From Mycobacterium asiaticum DSM 44297 (GTDB lineage Bacteria; Actinomycetota; Actinomycetes; Mycobacteriales; Mycobacteriaceae), in contig NZ_HG964937.1 of NCBI RefSeq assembly GCF_000613245.1, positions 1,186,642-1,250,641 on the forward strand: 64,000 nt of DNA. The letters run 5' to 3'. Every line of letters starts with the position of its first letter. Position 1 is the first letter of the stretch. Under the pieces are notes generated by a model. It was not told the DNA's origin. It did not search any database and saw nothing but the letters and a program-made list of their open reading frames with translations. A program made the position numbers and the translations under genes. Shown one piece after another: positions 15,315-23,711 of the stretch.

Positions 15315-16808
15315 ATGACGGCTCCGCTATGGCTGGCCCTGCCGCCGGAGGTGCCCTCGGCGCTGTTGAGCAGCGGGCCGGGGCCGGAATCGCTGCTGGC
15401 GGCGGCGCAGGCGTGGTCGTCGCTGAGCGCCACGTACACCGAGGCGGCCGACGAACTCACCGAGCTACTCGGCGCGGTGCAAGGCGCATGGGACGGACCC
15501 ACCGCCGAAGCGTATGTGACCGCGCACGCCCCCTACCTGGCGTGGCTGCTGAACACCGCCGCGAAAAGCGCCGAAGCCGCCGCCACCCACACAACCGCCG
15601 CCAGCGCCTACACCGCCGCGCTCGCCGCCATGCCCACGCTGGCCGAACTCGCCGCCAACCATGCCGTCCACGCAGCGCTGGTGGCGACCAACTTCTTCGG
15701 CATCAACACCATCCCCATCGCCCTCAACGAGGCCGATTACGTGCGCATGTGGCTGCAGGCCGCCGAGACCATGACCACTTACCAGGCCGCCGCGGAGACC
15801 GCGGTCGCCGCCGAACCAGTCACCACGCCGGCGCCGAAGATCGTCGCGCAGCACGGCGACACCGCTCAGCAGGCCGCCGCGCCTACCACCTGGCAGGACC
15901 AGCTGGCTGCCGTCATTCAGCAGTACACCTCGAAGTTCGCCTGGCCGGTCTCCAAGGACCTCAATCCCGGCGGCTGGCCCATCCCGGCGGTCCCCTTCGC
16001 CAACGGGCTCAGCGCCGCGCTCGGGCAGATTCCCGGCATCTCTCCGGTGCTGGCCACGGCGCTGGCGTGGGCCACGTTCCACACTTTGATGATCTTTTGG
16101 CCGTTCGGCCAACAGGCTGTCAGCCTGGCAGTGTCACTGGCCCCGGTATTCGTCGTCGCGTCCGGCCTGGGTGCGGTCGGAGTGGGTGGGACGATCGGCG
16201 TCGGCGCGGCCGGCATCGCCATACCGCTTTCGGTCGCCACGCCACTGGCCACCGCAGCCGCGCCGGCCGCTGGTGTCCCGGTGCCGCCGACGGCCGGTGT
16301 GGCGCCGACGAGCGTGAGCCACGCCGCACCCAGCACCGCCGCACCCAGTGCGGTGACCACCACCGGGGCGGGCCCGACCGGCGGCGGGCCGGCCGGCTTC
16401 GGTCCCACCCTCACCGACCCGACGGGGGCGACGGCCGGTGTCAGCGATTCCCTGTACGCGGTGGGTCTGTCGGAGTTGTCCGCCCGGAGTAGCGCCAGTA
16501 ACCGCGCGCGTCGCCAGGCCCCCGAGCCGGCGCCCGACGACACGGTAGCCCCGGTGCCGGCGCCCGGCGCGGCGGACGACCGGGTCCGGCGCCGTCGCCA
16601 CCGGGGCGCGACGCTGAAGGATCAGGGCAACCGTTATGAATACCTGGACGCCGCCGCACCCGCGGCTCCGTCGGTGGCCGGCGCCGGTCCGCTCGGATTC
16701 GCGAGCGCCGCAACCATTTCCGGCGCGGCGCCCGCAGCTGGCTTGGTCACCTTGGCTGACGACAGCACCCTGCCGATGCTGCCCAACAGCTGGGATGGCG
16801 GCGCGTGA
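15315..16808 (+). CDS. PPE family protein, PPE2-like
   Basis: The protein is 497 residues. The first ~180 residues are the PPE domain (MTAPLWLALPPEVPSALLSSGPG, WDGPTAEAY as the WxG turn, and NFFGINTIPIALNEADYVRMW). A hydrophobic and Ala/Pro/Gly-rich middle follows (VSLAVSLAPVFVVASGLGAVG), then a basic stretch RVRRRRHRGATLKDQGNRYEYLD and a conserved tail near LPMLPNSWDGG. The N-terminus, the basic RYEYLD region and the tail resemble PPE2 (Rv0256c), which in M. tuberculosis is grouped with cobQ1/cobU under a B12 riboswitch. Being next to cobK here repeats that link. The basic segment may be a nuclear-localisation-like or nucleic-acid-binding patch. Secretion would be through an ESX system. Confidence 0.8.
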   Translation: MTAPLWLALPPEVPSALLSSGPGPESLLAAAQAWSSLSATYTEAADELTELLGAVQGAWDGPTAEAYVTAHAPYLAWLLNTAAKSAEAAATHTTAASAYTAALAAMPTLAELAANHAVHAALVATNFFGINTIPIALNEADYVRMWLQAAETMTTYQAAAETAVAAEPVTTPAPKIVAQHGDTAQQAAAPTTWQDQLAAVIQQYTSKFAWPVSKDLNPGGWPIPAVPFANGLSAALGQIPGISPVLATALAWATFHTLMIFWPFGQQAVSLAVSLAPVFVVASGLGAVGVGGTIGVGAAGIAIPLSVATPLATAAAPAAGVPVPPTAGVAPTSVSHAAPSTAAPSAVTTTGAGPTGGGPAGFGPTLTDPTGATAGVSDSLYAVGLSELSARSSASNRARRQAPEPAPDDTVAPVPAPGAADDRVRRRRHRGATLKDQGNRYEYLDAAAPAAPSVAGAGPLGFASAATISGAAPAAGLVTLADDSTLPMLPNSWDGGA

Positions 16809-16824
16809 CACACTGTTGCGCGAT

Positions 16825-17736
16825 ATGCGCGCGCAGATTCCACCCCTGACCCGCCGCCAAGCACTTTTCGTGGCCGCGGGGCTCGCATTGTCCGCGTGTG
16901 CGCGCGCCCCCAAGGCCGACCAACCGGCCGCGCCGAGCGCAACCACCAAGGCGCCGCCCGACCTGTCCCACCAGTTCGACCAATTGGAGCGGCGATACGA
17001 GGGGCGACTGGGCGTCTACGTGCCCGAGCCGGTGATCGCCTACCGCGCCGATGAGCGGTTCGCCTTCTGCTCCACCTTCAAAGCGCCGCTGGCCGCGGCG
17101 GTCCTGCACCAGTACCCGCTCGATCACCTTGACAAGCTGGTCAGCTACCGCAGGTCCGACATCAACTCCGTATCGCCGGTAACCGAGCAGCACGTCGACA
17201 CCGGGATGACGGTCGGGCAGTTGTGCGATGCCGCTGTCCGCTACAGCGACAGCACCGCCGCCAACCTGTTGCTCGCCGAGGTCGGCGGACCCGCGGGCTT
17301 CACCACCTACCTGCGCACCTTGGGGGACAACGTGAGTCGGCTCGACCAACCCGAGCCGCAACTCAACCGCGACGCGCCTGACGACCCGCGGGACACCACG
17401 ACACCCCACGCAATCGCCCTTGTCTTTCAACAACTTCTGCTCGGTGCCGCCTTACCGGCCGACAAGCGGGCGCTGCTGGTCGACTGGATGACCCGAAACA
17501 CCACCGGCGGCAAGCGAATCCGCGCGGCATTCCCGCCCGACTGGAAAGTGGCCGACAAGACCGGTTCGGGCGACTACGGCCGAACCAACGACGTCGCGGT
17601 GGTGTGGTCGCCCAGCGGAGCGCCGCACGTGATCGCCATCTACTCCGATTTCGTCGGCGGCGGCTATGACGCGCAACCCAACGAGGGGTTCGTCGCCGAC
17701 GCCGCGCGGATTGTGGCGTCCGCCTTGGCGGTTTAG
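16825..17736 (+). CDS. blaC: Class A beta-lactamase, Tat lipoprotein-type (BlaC)
   Basis: Starting at ATG 16825 gives 303 residues; ATG 16795, inside the PPE gene, is an alternative. The N-terminus has a twin-arginine signal (PLTRRQALFVAAGLALSAC) ending in a lipobox-type cysteine. Catalytic features are S83-T-F-K86 (Ambler 70-73), E177 in EPQLN (Ambler 166) and K245-T-G (Ambler 234). The SDN motif is S141-D-S143: M. tuberculosis BlaC has SDG and most class A enzymes have SDN. It should hydrolyse penicillins and cephalosporins in the periplasm or at the membrane. The 3' end overlaps cobIJ by 4 bp, convergent. M. tuberculosis also keeps blaC inside the cob region. Confidence 0.93.
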   Translation: MRAQIPPLTRRQALFVAAGLALSACARAPKADQPAAPSATTKAPPDLSHQFDQLERRYEGRLGVYVPEPVIAYRADERFAFCSTFKAPLAAAVLHQYPLDHLDKLVSYRRSDINSVSPVTEQHVDTGMTVGQLCDAAVRYSDSTAANLLLAEVGGPAGFTTYLRTLGDNVSRLDQPEPQLNRDAPDDPRDTTTPHAIALVFQQLLLGAALPADKRALLVDWMTRNTTGGKRIRAAFPPDWKVADKTGSGDYGRTNDVAVVWSPSGAPHVIAIYSDFVGGGYDAQPNEGFVADAARIVASALAV

Positions 17737-19205
17737 CCGGGGTAACGACGGGGAGTGAACACCCGGTCCCCGAAATCGGTTGACTGCCACTGAGTTTGCG
17801 AGGAGCCGATGATCAGCAGGCAGCGCATGTCGACATCGGCGGGGTTCAGCTCGGTCAGCGGCACCACCCGGACGTCCTCGTCGGGCCCGGACACGTTGCG
17901 CCCGACGACGACTGGCGTGCCGGGGTCGCGGTGTTTGAGCAACACATCGCGCATGGCGCCCACCTGCCACGTCCGGGACTTCGACGCCGGGTTGTAGATG
18001 GCGAGGACCAGATCAGCGGCGGCCGCGGCCTCGAGTCGGGCGGCGATGATCTCCCACGGCTTGAGCCGATCCGACAGCGAGATCACCGCGTAGTCATGCC
18101 CCAGCGGGGCGCCCACCCGGCTGGCAACCGCTTGCGCCGCCGTCATCGCCGGAATCACCCGAACCTGTACGCCCGGCCACTGTTTGGCTTCCTCCAGCAC
18201 GGCGGTGGCCATCGCGAACACGCCCGGGTCGCCTGAGGACACCACCGCCACGGCGTGGCCCTGTTCGGCGAGCGAGCAAGCCAGTCGGGCACGGGCCGGT
18301 TCGTCGGTGTTGTCGCTGGGGTGGCGCCGCTGGCCTTCGCGTACGGGGACCCGGTCCAGGTATCCGCCGTAGCCGATCAGGTCCGTCGCGCCGGCCAGCT
18401 CGCTCCGGCTTTGCGGTGTCATCCACTCGGTGCCCCCCGGACCCAGACCCACCACGGCGACCGAGCCCGCCGCCCGGTGCCGACGCCGTCCGCCCGGCAG
18501 CATGGCCAGCGAGAAGTAGGGCACGCTGGACTCGTCGACGTCGGCGGCGGGCAGCACCCGCTGCCCCGGGGTGCTGGCCCGCTCCACGTAGAACGTGTCG
18601 TCGAGTTGACCGGCTGCCGAAAGCGCTTCGCGCACATTGTGATAGGAGCGCCCCAGCTTCAGGACCACCGCCGCGTCGGCGTCGGCCAGCCGCCGGGTCA
18701 ACTCGCCCACCGGCAGGGTGCCGGGCAGCACCGACAGCACCTCGTCGCCGGCCACCAACGGGGTTGCCACGGCGGCCGAGGCGGCGCTGACCGAGGTCAC
18801 GCCCGGCACGATCACGGCGTCGAACCGCTCGGTGAGCCGGGTGTGCAGATGCATGTAGGAGCTGTAGAACAGCGGGTCGCCTTCGGCGAGCAGCGCCACG
18901 TCGCGCCCGGCGGCCAGGTGCGCGGCGATCCGCTCGGTGGCTTCGACGTAGAAGTCCTCCAGCGCGCCCGCATAACCCCCAGGATGATCGGTGGTCTCGG
19001 TGGTCACCGGGTACACCAGGTGTTCCTCGATCTGCCCGGGCCGCAGGTACGGTGCGGCGATGCCGCGCGCGATGCTGCGGCCGTGACGGGCGCTGTGATA
19101 GGCCACCACGTCTGCCTCGCCGATCACCCGGGCCGCCTTGACCGTCACCAACTCCGGATCGCCGGGGCCCAGCCCGACCCCCCACAGCGTGCCCCGCGGC
19201 GTCAT
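17733..19205 (-). CDS. cobIJ: Fused precorrin-2 C20-methyltransferase / precorrin-3B C17-methyltransferase
   Basis: The 490-residue protein has two tandem tetrapyrrole methylase domains. CobI (about 1-240) shows LWGVGLGPGDPELVTVKA, LLAEGDPLFYSSYMHLH and VPGVTSVSAASAA. CobJ (about 245-490) shows VAVVGLGPGGTEWMTPQ, VVSSGDPGVFAMA and LAIYNPASKSRTWQ. Together they make precorrin-3A from precorrin-2 and later precorrin-4 from precorrin-3B. M. tuberculosis has the same fusion (Rv2066). It overlaps cobH by ATGA. The intervening Rv2067c gene of M. tuberculosis is absent between blaC and cobIJ. Confidence 0.93.
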   Translation of the reverse strand: MTPRGTLWGVGLGPGDPELVTVKAARVIGEADVVAYHSARHGRSIARGIAAPYLRPGQIEEHLVYPVTTETTDHPGGYAGALEDFYVEATERIAAHLAAGRDVALLAEGDPLFYSSYMHLHTRLTERFDAVIVPGVTSVSAASAAVATPLVAGDEVLSVLPGTLPVGELTRRLADADAAVVLKLGRSYHNVREALSAAGQLDDTFYVERASTPGQRVLPAADVDESSVPYFSLAMLPGGRRRHRAAGSVAVVGLGPGGTEWMTPQSRSELAGATDLIGYGGYLDRVPVREGQRRHPSDNTDEPARARLACSLAEQGHAVAVVSSGDPGVFAMATAVLEEAKQWPGVQVRVIPAMTAAQAVASRVGAPLGHDYAVISLSDRLKPWEIIAARLEAAAAADLVLAIYNPASKSRTWQVGAMRDVLLKHRDPGTPVVVGRNVSGPDEDVRVVPLTELNPADVDMRCLLIIGSSQTQWQSTDFGDRVFTPRRYPG

Positions 19206-19828
19206 TCGCGCTCGGTCGCTATCGCGTTGACGGCGGCGGCGGCCATGGCGCTGCCGCCCCGGCGTCCCCGCACCACCAGGTAGGACATGCCGCGCGGGCG
19301 TTCCACCAGCTCCTGCTTGGACTGCGCCGAACCGACGAACCCGACCGGCCCGCCCAGCACCGCCGCCGGCGTGGGCGCGCCTTCGTCAATCAGCTCCAGC
19401 AGCCGGAACAGCGCGGTGGGCGCATTCCCGACGGCCACGACCGCCTCGCCCAGGCGGTCGGCCCACAACTCGACGCCGGCAGCCGACCTGGTGGTCTGGC
19501 GGGCGGCGGCCAGGTCGGGCGCGCGGGGATCGGCGACCAGCGACACCACCTCGTTGCCGGCCGGCAGTCGCGCGGTGGTGATGCCGGCGGCCACCATGGA
19601 CGAATCGCACAGCACGGGTGCACCGGCGCGCAGGGCGGCGCCCGCCCGGGCCACGACGTCGTCGGTGAATGCCACGTGCTCGGCGACGTCGACCTGACCG
19701 CAGGTGTGAATCAATCGGACCACCACGCGCTCGACATCCGCGGGGAAGCGCGTCAGGTCGGCTTCGGCGCGGATCGTCGCGAACGACTGCCGGTAGATCT
19801 CCGCAGCATCGCGGATGTAGTCGAGCAC
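19202..19828 (-). CDS. cobH: Precorrin-8X methylmutase
   Basis: The 208-residue protein has the CobH/CbiC features VVRLIHTCGQVDVAEH with the catalytic His, VLCDSSMVAAGI, and GNAPTALFRLLELI near GGPVGFVGSAQSK. It moves the C-11 methyl to C-12 to give hydrogenobyrinic acid. It is the middle gene of cobG-cobH-cobIJ: 9 bp after cobG and overlapping cobIJ by 4 bp. Confidence 0.93.
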   Translation of the reverse strand: MLDYIRDAAEIYRQSFATIRAEADLTRFPADVERVVVRLIHTCGQVDVAEHVAFTDDVVARAGAALRAGAPVLCDSSMVAAGITTARLPAGNEVVSLVADPRAPDLAAARQTTRSAAGVELWADRLGEAVVAVGNAPTALFRLLELIDEGAPTPAAVLGGPVGFVGSAQSKQELVERPRGMSYLVVRGRRGGSAMAAAAVNAIATERE

Positions 19829-19837
19829 CCGCCCACC

Positions 19838-20929
19838 TTAAGACTTGCGTACCTGATAGCCCGTCCCGGTAGCGACCAGCACTTCTCCGTGCGGCGGGCT
19901 GCCACACGCGCGTTCACAACCGACGAAGTGCCTGTGCACGGGGTAGGCCGGGTCCAGCGCGGCCGCGGCGTCGGCGCGCACGTCGGCGAGGGAGCGCGCG
20001 CAGCCGGGGCTGCCGGTGCACGCGCTCACGGTCAGCCAGGGCGAGTTCTCGTCGAACACCAGGCCCAGGGGCGCCAGCACCCGCAGCGCGACGTCGGCCA
20101 CCTCCTCGGTGAGGTCACACACCAGCACCGTGCGCCACGGCGTGAACACCACGGGCGCCTCGATCGCCGCGAGGAACTCGGCGACTCGGGCCGCCAAGAC
20201 GCCCAGCGGCACCGCGGCGCCCAGCGTCACCCTGCCGTTGTCCTGGGTTATCCAGCCGATCGGCGGTTTTTCGGCCGGGACGAAGGCGGTGCCGAGTTGA
20301 GCGCCGGGCAGCAGTTCGGCCGGGTTTGCCAGTTCCGTTATCCGCCAAGCTTTTCCGCGAATCTCAAGGAACCGCAGTGCGATATCGACCAGGGTCGCGG
20401 TGACGTCGCCGGGTCGAACGCCGGTATCCCGCCCGGCCAGCAGCAGCGTCGGGCCGTCCGGGGCGACGTGCACACCGGCGTCGGCGCACAGCCCGGATGC
20501 GTCACCCCGGCCGTCGTCGAGGCTGAAGAAAAACCGGCCGCCCAAGTCGGCGAGGCGGGATTCGGCGCAGATCGCCGCGTCCAGTTCAGTGATCCATGGT
20601 CGCACGTCCGCGTTGCCGCCGACCCGGCCCGACAGCGGCGACGCGACGATGTTGCGGACGCGTTCGTGGGTCGCTGACGGCAGCAACCCGGCCGCCGCGA
20701 CCGCTTCGGCGACCGCGGTGACATCGGTGATAGCCCGCAACTGCACGTTGCCGCGCGCGGTCAGCTCAAGCGTCGCCGAGCCGAATTCCTGCGCCACCCC
20801 GGCAAGCGTGCCCAATTGGGCGGCGCTGATCCTGCCGCCCGGCAACCGCACCCGCACCAGGGCACCGTCCGCGGCCTGATGCACCTGCAGCGCACCCGGG
20901 CAAGCGTCGGAATCGCGGGTTCTGGACAC
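19838..20929 (-). CDS. cobG: Precorrin-3B synthase
   Basis: I set the start at GTG 20929 (VSRTRDSDACPGALQVH), giving 363 residues, the length I recall for M. tuberculosis CobG; the open frame upstream encodes unrelated residues. It is a nitrite/sulfite-reductase-like fold protein carrying a [4Fe-4S] cluster, with the Cys motifs SACTGSPGCARS and FVGCERACGSPP near the C-terminus. It oxidises precorrin-3A to precorrin-3B with oxygen, the hallmark step of the aerobic pathway. It is first in the minus-strand cobGHIJ unit and divergent from an alpha/beta hydrolase gene. Confidence 0.9.
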   Translation of the reverse strand: MSRTRDSDACPGALQVHQAADGALVRVRLPGGRISAAQLGTLAGVAQEFGSATLELTARGNVQLRAITDVTAVAEAVAAAGLLPSATHERVRNIVASPLSGRVGGNADVRPWITELDAAICAESRLADLGGRFFFSLDDGRGDASGLCADAGVHVAPDGPTLLLAGRDTGVRPGDVTATLVDIALRFLEIRGKAWRITELANPAELLPGAQLGTAFVPAEKPPIGWITQDNGRVTLGAAVPLGVLAARVAEFLAAIEAPVVFTPWRTVLVCDLTEEVADVALRVLAPLGLVFDENSPWLTVSACTGSPGCARSLADVRADAAAALDPAYPVHRHFVGCERACGSPPHGEVLVATGTGYQVRKS

Positions 20930-20992
20930 CCATCCACGGTACGGGGTGGTGCCGGACTTGATTGGATCCCCGCGGACGGGGCACACGGGGGC

Positions 20993-21661
20993 ATGGAGAC
21001 GGTGGAGTACGCCCCAGGACGCTCGGCCGACGTCTTCGGCGGCCCCGACCAGCCCACGATCCTGCTGTGGCACGGCATGCAGACCGATGCCCGCGTCGCC
21101 GTCCGGCCACTCGCCGGACTGCTGGCCGAGCACGGCACTGCGGTAGTGGCGCCGGATTGGAACTCCCATGCCGACGACGGCGGGCGGGCGGACCTGCTGG
21201 GTTCGCTGCAGTTCGCCTGCCGGCGAGCCGAGGGTCCGATCGTGCTGGTTGGGTGGTCAATGGGGGCGGCCGCGGCGGCTGGGGTGACCCTCAACGCCGT
21301 CGACATGAAAGTGCAACTGGCGCATACGGTGTGCCTGGCGGGTGCCTTCATGGCTCCGGACCCGATCTCGGGGCGTGCACTCACCGACATGTTGCAGTCA
21401 GACCGCGTCGCGGCGCCGTTCCTGTTGCTGCACGGCCTGGCCGACGACGTCGTACCCGTAAGCGCCAGCCGGGAGTTCGCCGCGGCGCTCGAACATAACG
21501 GATGGCCGGTGCAGCTCGCCGAACTGGACGCCGACCACGGAACCATCGCCGGCGCCGAATACGACGCTGCCGCCGACCGCTACGTGCCCGGAACTGGGCC
21601 CGCGGCTCAACAGGTGGCCGCTGAGGTCGCCGCGCGGATCGCGGCAGTGATCGCTCGCTGA
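20993..21661 (+). CDS. Alpha/beta hydrolase
   Basis: The 222-residue protein has a compact alpha/beta hydrolase fold. It has an oxyanion-side TILLWHGMQTD strand, the nucleophile elbow LVGWSMGAA with Ser in GxSxG, a late Asp in LLLHGLADDVVPVSASREF and a His in DADHGTIAGAEYD, a plausible Ser-Asp-His triad. I chose ATG 20993 because the upstream open frame overlaps cobG antisense and is not hydrolase-like. The substrate is unknown. It opens the accessory block that separates cobG from cobN in this genome. Confidence 0.78.
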   Translation: METVEYAPGRSADVFGGPDQPTILLWHGMQTDARVAVRPLAGLLAEHGTAVVAPDWNSHADDGGRADLLGSLQFACRRAEGPIVLVGWSMGAAAAAGVTLNAVDMKVQLAHTVCLAGAFMAPDPISGRALTDMLQSDRVAAPFLLLHGLADDVVPVSASREFAAALEHNGWPVQLAELDADHGTIAGAEYDAAADRYVPGTGPAAQQVAAEVAARIAAVIAR

Positions 21662-21703
21662 CCGGCACCGACGCGCTGCCTCAGTGGCGCGCACAACCGA
21701 AAT

Positions 21704-21721
21704 TAAGTACTCCACTACTTA
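21704..21721. promoter_or_regulatory. Perfect inverted repeat TAAGTA-N6-TACTTA
   Basis: The two 6-bp arms are exact complements around CTCCAC, inside the 121-bp gap after the hydrolase gene and 61 bp upstream of the FAD-oxidoreductase start. Its size and A+T-richness in a G+C-rich background suit a dimeric repressor or activator site. No cognate regulator gene is adjacent. Confidence 0.45.
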
Positions 21722-21782
21722 GGCACACCGCTTCGGCCCGCCGGAGACTTCGAAGAGTCCATCGAGCGGCCAGGGGTGTGCA

Positions 21783-23177
21783 ATGGAGCAACACGGAGAT
21801 CACGCGGTAGTGCTGGGTGCCAGTATGGGCGGGCTGTTGGCGGCTCGCGTCCTGGCCGACTTCTATGACCGGGTGACGGTCGTCGAGCGTGACGTTCTGC
21901 CGGCTGAGCCCGTGAACCGCCGAGGCGTTCCGCAGGGCAGATTGATTCATGCCTGCCTTGCGCGGCTGATCGAAGTTCTCGACGATCTGTTCCCGGGGTT
22001 CAGTGACGACCTGATAGCTCGCGGCGTCAGCCGTTGGGACGACGGTGATTTCGCCAAACTCGACTGGTCGTTCGGGGGACATCGGTTGGTGCGGAAGGGA
22101 CGGTCGGCGGATGCTCCGCGGATGCTGTCCCCGAGTCGACCAGTGCTGGAATGGGATGTCCGCCAACGTGTTCGGTCAATTCGCAACGTGACATTTCGGG
22201 AGGGCCATGACGTCGTGGGCCTGACCGCCACGCCGGACCGCCGCCGGATAACCGGCGTGCGGGTCGTCGACCGCGACCTCGACAGGGCTAGCACACTGAC
22301 CGCGGACCTGGTCGTCGATGCCACCGGCCGCGGCTCCCGGACGCCGGTATTCCTCGAAGAACTCGGCTATGAGCGGCCGCGCGAAGACGAGGTCGTGGTG
22401 CAGTTGGCTTATGCGTGCCAGTTGCTGCGCATCCCGGCGGGGGTGATCAAGGAGCACATGATCGCGCGCTTCCCGGCGCCGGGACGGCCGAGGATGTTCG
22501 CTTTGATCGGCTATGAAGACAACACGTATATGGTCGGGGCCGGCACGATGGCGGGAGTGGCACCGCCGCGTGACCATGCCGAGATACTCAGCTACGCAGC
22601 AGAACTGGCTCCTGCGCAGGTGGCCGAGGCTATTTGCGCGGCCGAGCCCATCACTGATGTCGTCCACCATCGCGTCCCATCCAACCGCTGGCGTCGGTAC
22701 GACAAGATGCGCCGGCTACCCGAGGGCCTGCTGGTCGTGGGCGACGCCGTGTGCAGCTTCAATCCCATCTACGGGCAGGGCATGACAATTGCGGCCGTCG
22801 AGGCGGCTGCGTTGCGCGACTGTCTGCGGCGCGGGGGTAGCGGCCTGACCAGGCGCTTCGCCCGGTTGGCCGCGAAGAACGTACGGATGGCCTGGCAGAC
22901 CGCCGTTGCTTCAGACCTGACGTTGCCCGAAGTCCCTGGGCCACGGCCGATCTCGATGCGGATCAGCAACGCATGCCTCGAGCCGGTGATGACCGCGAGT
23001 GAGACGGACCCGGTCGTCGCGGGGCAGTTCCTGCGCGTCGTCGGAATGCTCGACTCGCCAGCACGATTGTTGCGCCCCTCCATCCTGCTTCGCGTCCTCA
23101 GAGCGCAGCACCGCCGGACGGACGGGCGTCCCGTCCACGAGGGGTCCGGCGGACACTTGGTCGCCACCGTGCGTTGA
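21783..23177 (+). CDS. FAD-dependent oxidoreductase/monooxygenase-like protein
   Basis: The 464-residue protein begins with a dinucleotide-binding motif, AVVLGASMGGLLAARVLADF followed by an acidic end (TVVERD). It has LVVDATGRGSRTP (the ATG motif of the family) and a GD motif, LLVVGDAVCSFNPIYGQGMT, typical of PHBH/geranylgeranyl-reductase-like flavoproteins. The substrate is not predictable. It precedes a SnoaL-like gene by 27 bp on the same strand with an AGAAGGAGAAG ribosome-binding sequence between, so the two form a likely transcription unit. Confidence 0.82.
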   Translation: MEQHGDHAVVLGASMGGLLAARVLADFYDRVTVVERDVLPAEPVNRRGVPQGRLIHACLARLIEVLDDLFPGFSDDLIARGVSRWDDGDFAKLDWSFGGHRLVRKGRSADAPRMLSPSRPVLEWDVRQRVRSIRNVTFREGHDVVGLTATPDRRRITGVRVVDRDLDRASTLTADLVVDATGRGSRTPVFLEELGYERPREDEVVVQLAYACQLLRIPAGVIKEHMIARFPAPGRPRMFALIGYEDNTYMVGAGTMAGVAPPRDHAEILSYAAELAPAQVAEAICAAEPITDVVHHRVPSNRWRRYDKMRRLPEGLLVVGDAVCSFNPIYGQGMTIAAVEAAALRDCLRRGGSGLTRRFARLAAKNVRMAWQTAVASDLTLPEVPGPRPISMRISNACLEPVMTASETDPVVAGQFLRVVGMLDSPARLLRPSILLRVLRAQHRRTDGRPVHEGSGGHLVATVR

Positions 23178-23204
23178 GAACCGAGAGGCAGAAGGAGAAG
23201 CCCG

Positions 23205-23591
23205 ATGGCGATGGAGAACCTCCACGCCGTAGAGGCGGCCTACAGCGCATTCAGCGCCGGCGATCTCGAATCGGTGGCGAGCATCTTCGATAGCTCGGTG
23301 GAGTGGAATGTGTACGGCGACAGTGCGATCGGTGGATTGCACAAAGGCAGGGCTGCCGTCGCCGAACTGTTGGGGCGGGTCGCGCAAAAGCTCACCTATG
23401 TCGAGCCGAAGCGGTTCTTCACCGACGGTGACTCCGTCGTCGTGCTGGCGGAGTTGCGTTTCGAAGCAGATGTCGCCCGCCAGGCCGACGTCTACCAGTT
23501 CCAGGGCGGCAGGGTCGTCAACGTCCGGACGTTCGGCGACGCGGCGGTACTGCAACGGGTCTTCGGCGTCCGGCAGGCCGCCGTCTGCTGA
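23205..23591 (+). CDS. SnoaL-like / NTF2-fold protein
   Basis: The 128-residue protein has the NTF2-like pattern: an N-terminal helix (AVEAAYSAFSAGDLESVASIF), then SSVEWNVYGDSAIGGLHKGR, then paired strands ending DVYQFQGGRVVNVRTFGD. Members act as small polyketide cyclases, isomerases or ligand binders. It is probably co-transcribed with the FAD oxidoreductase upstream, suggesting a shared substrate. The strong AGAAGGAG site supports ATG 23205, with ATG 23211 as a close alternative. Confidence 0.8.
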   Translation: MAMENLHAVEAAYSAFSAGDLESVASIFDSSVEWNVYGDSAIGGLHKGRAAVAELLGRVAQKLTYVEPKRFFTDGDSVVVLAELRFEADVARQADVYQFQGGRVVNVRTFGDAAVLQRVFGVRQAAVC

Positions 23592-23698
23592 TCGATACTC
23601 GCAACTACCCCGCGCCGCCGAGTTCGACGTCGGCACCGCCTGAAGCGCGGTTGTCGTCACGCAGAGGAAAACCCTTACGGCGTCTGCTGATAGCGCTT

Positions 23699-23704
23699 TA
23701 GTGT
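23699..23704 (+). promoter_or_regulatory. Candidate -10 for leaderless ssuC
   Basis: TAGTGT fits TANNNT and ends exactly 7 nt before GTG 23712. The 120-bp gap before it holds no gene that I can support. It would drive the ssuCBAD unit. Confidence 0.4.
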
Positions 23705-23711
23705 CTGCCCA

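Noticed and set aside
19900..21169. Long N-terminal extension of cobG to 21169
   Set aside because: The added ~80 residues overlap the divergent hydrolase gene and are unlike CobG; GTG 20929 gives the family length.
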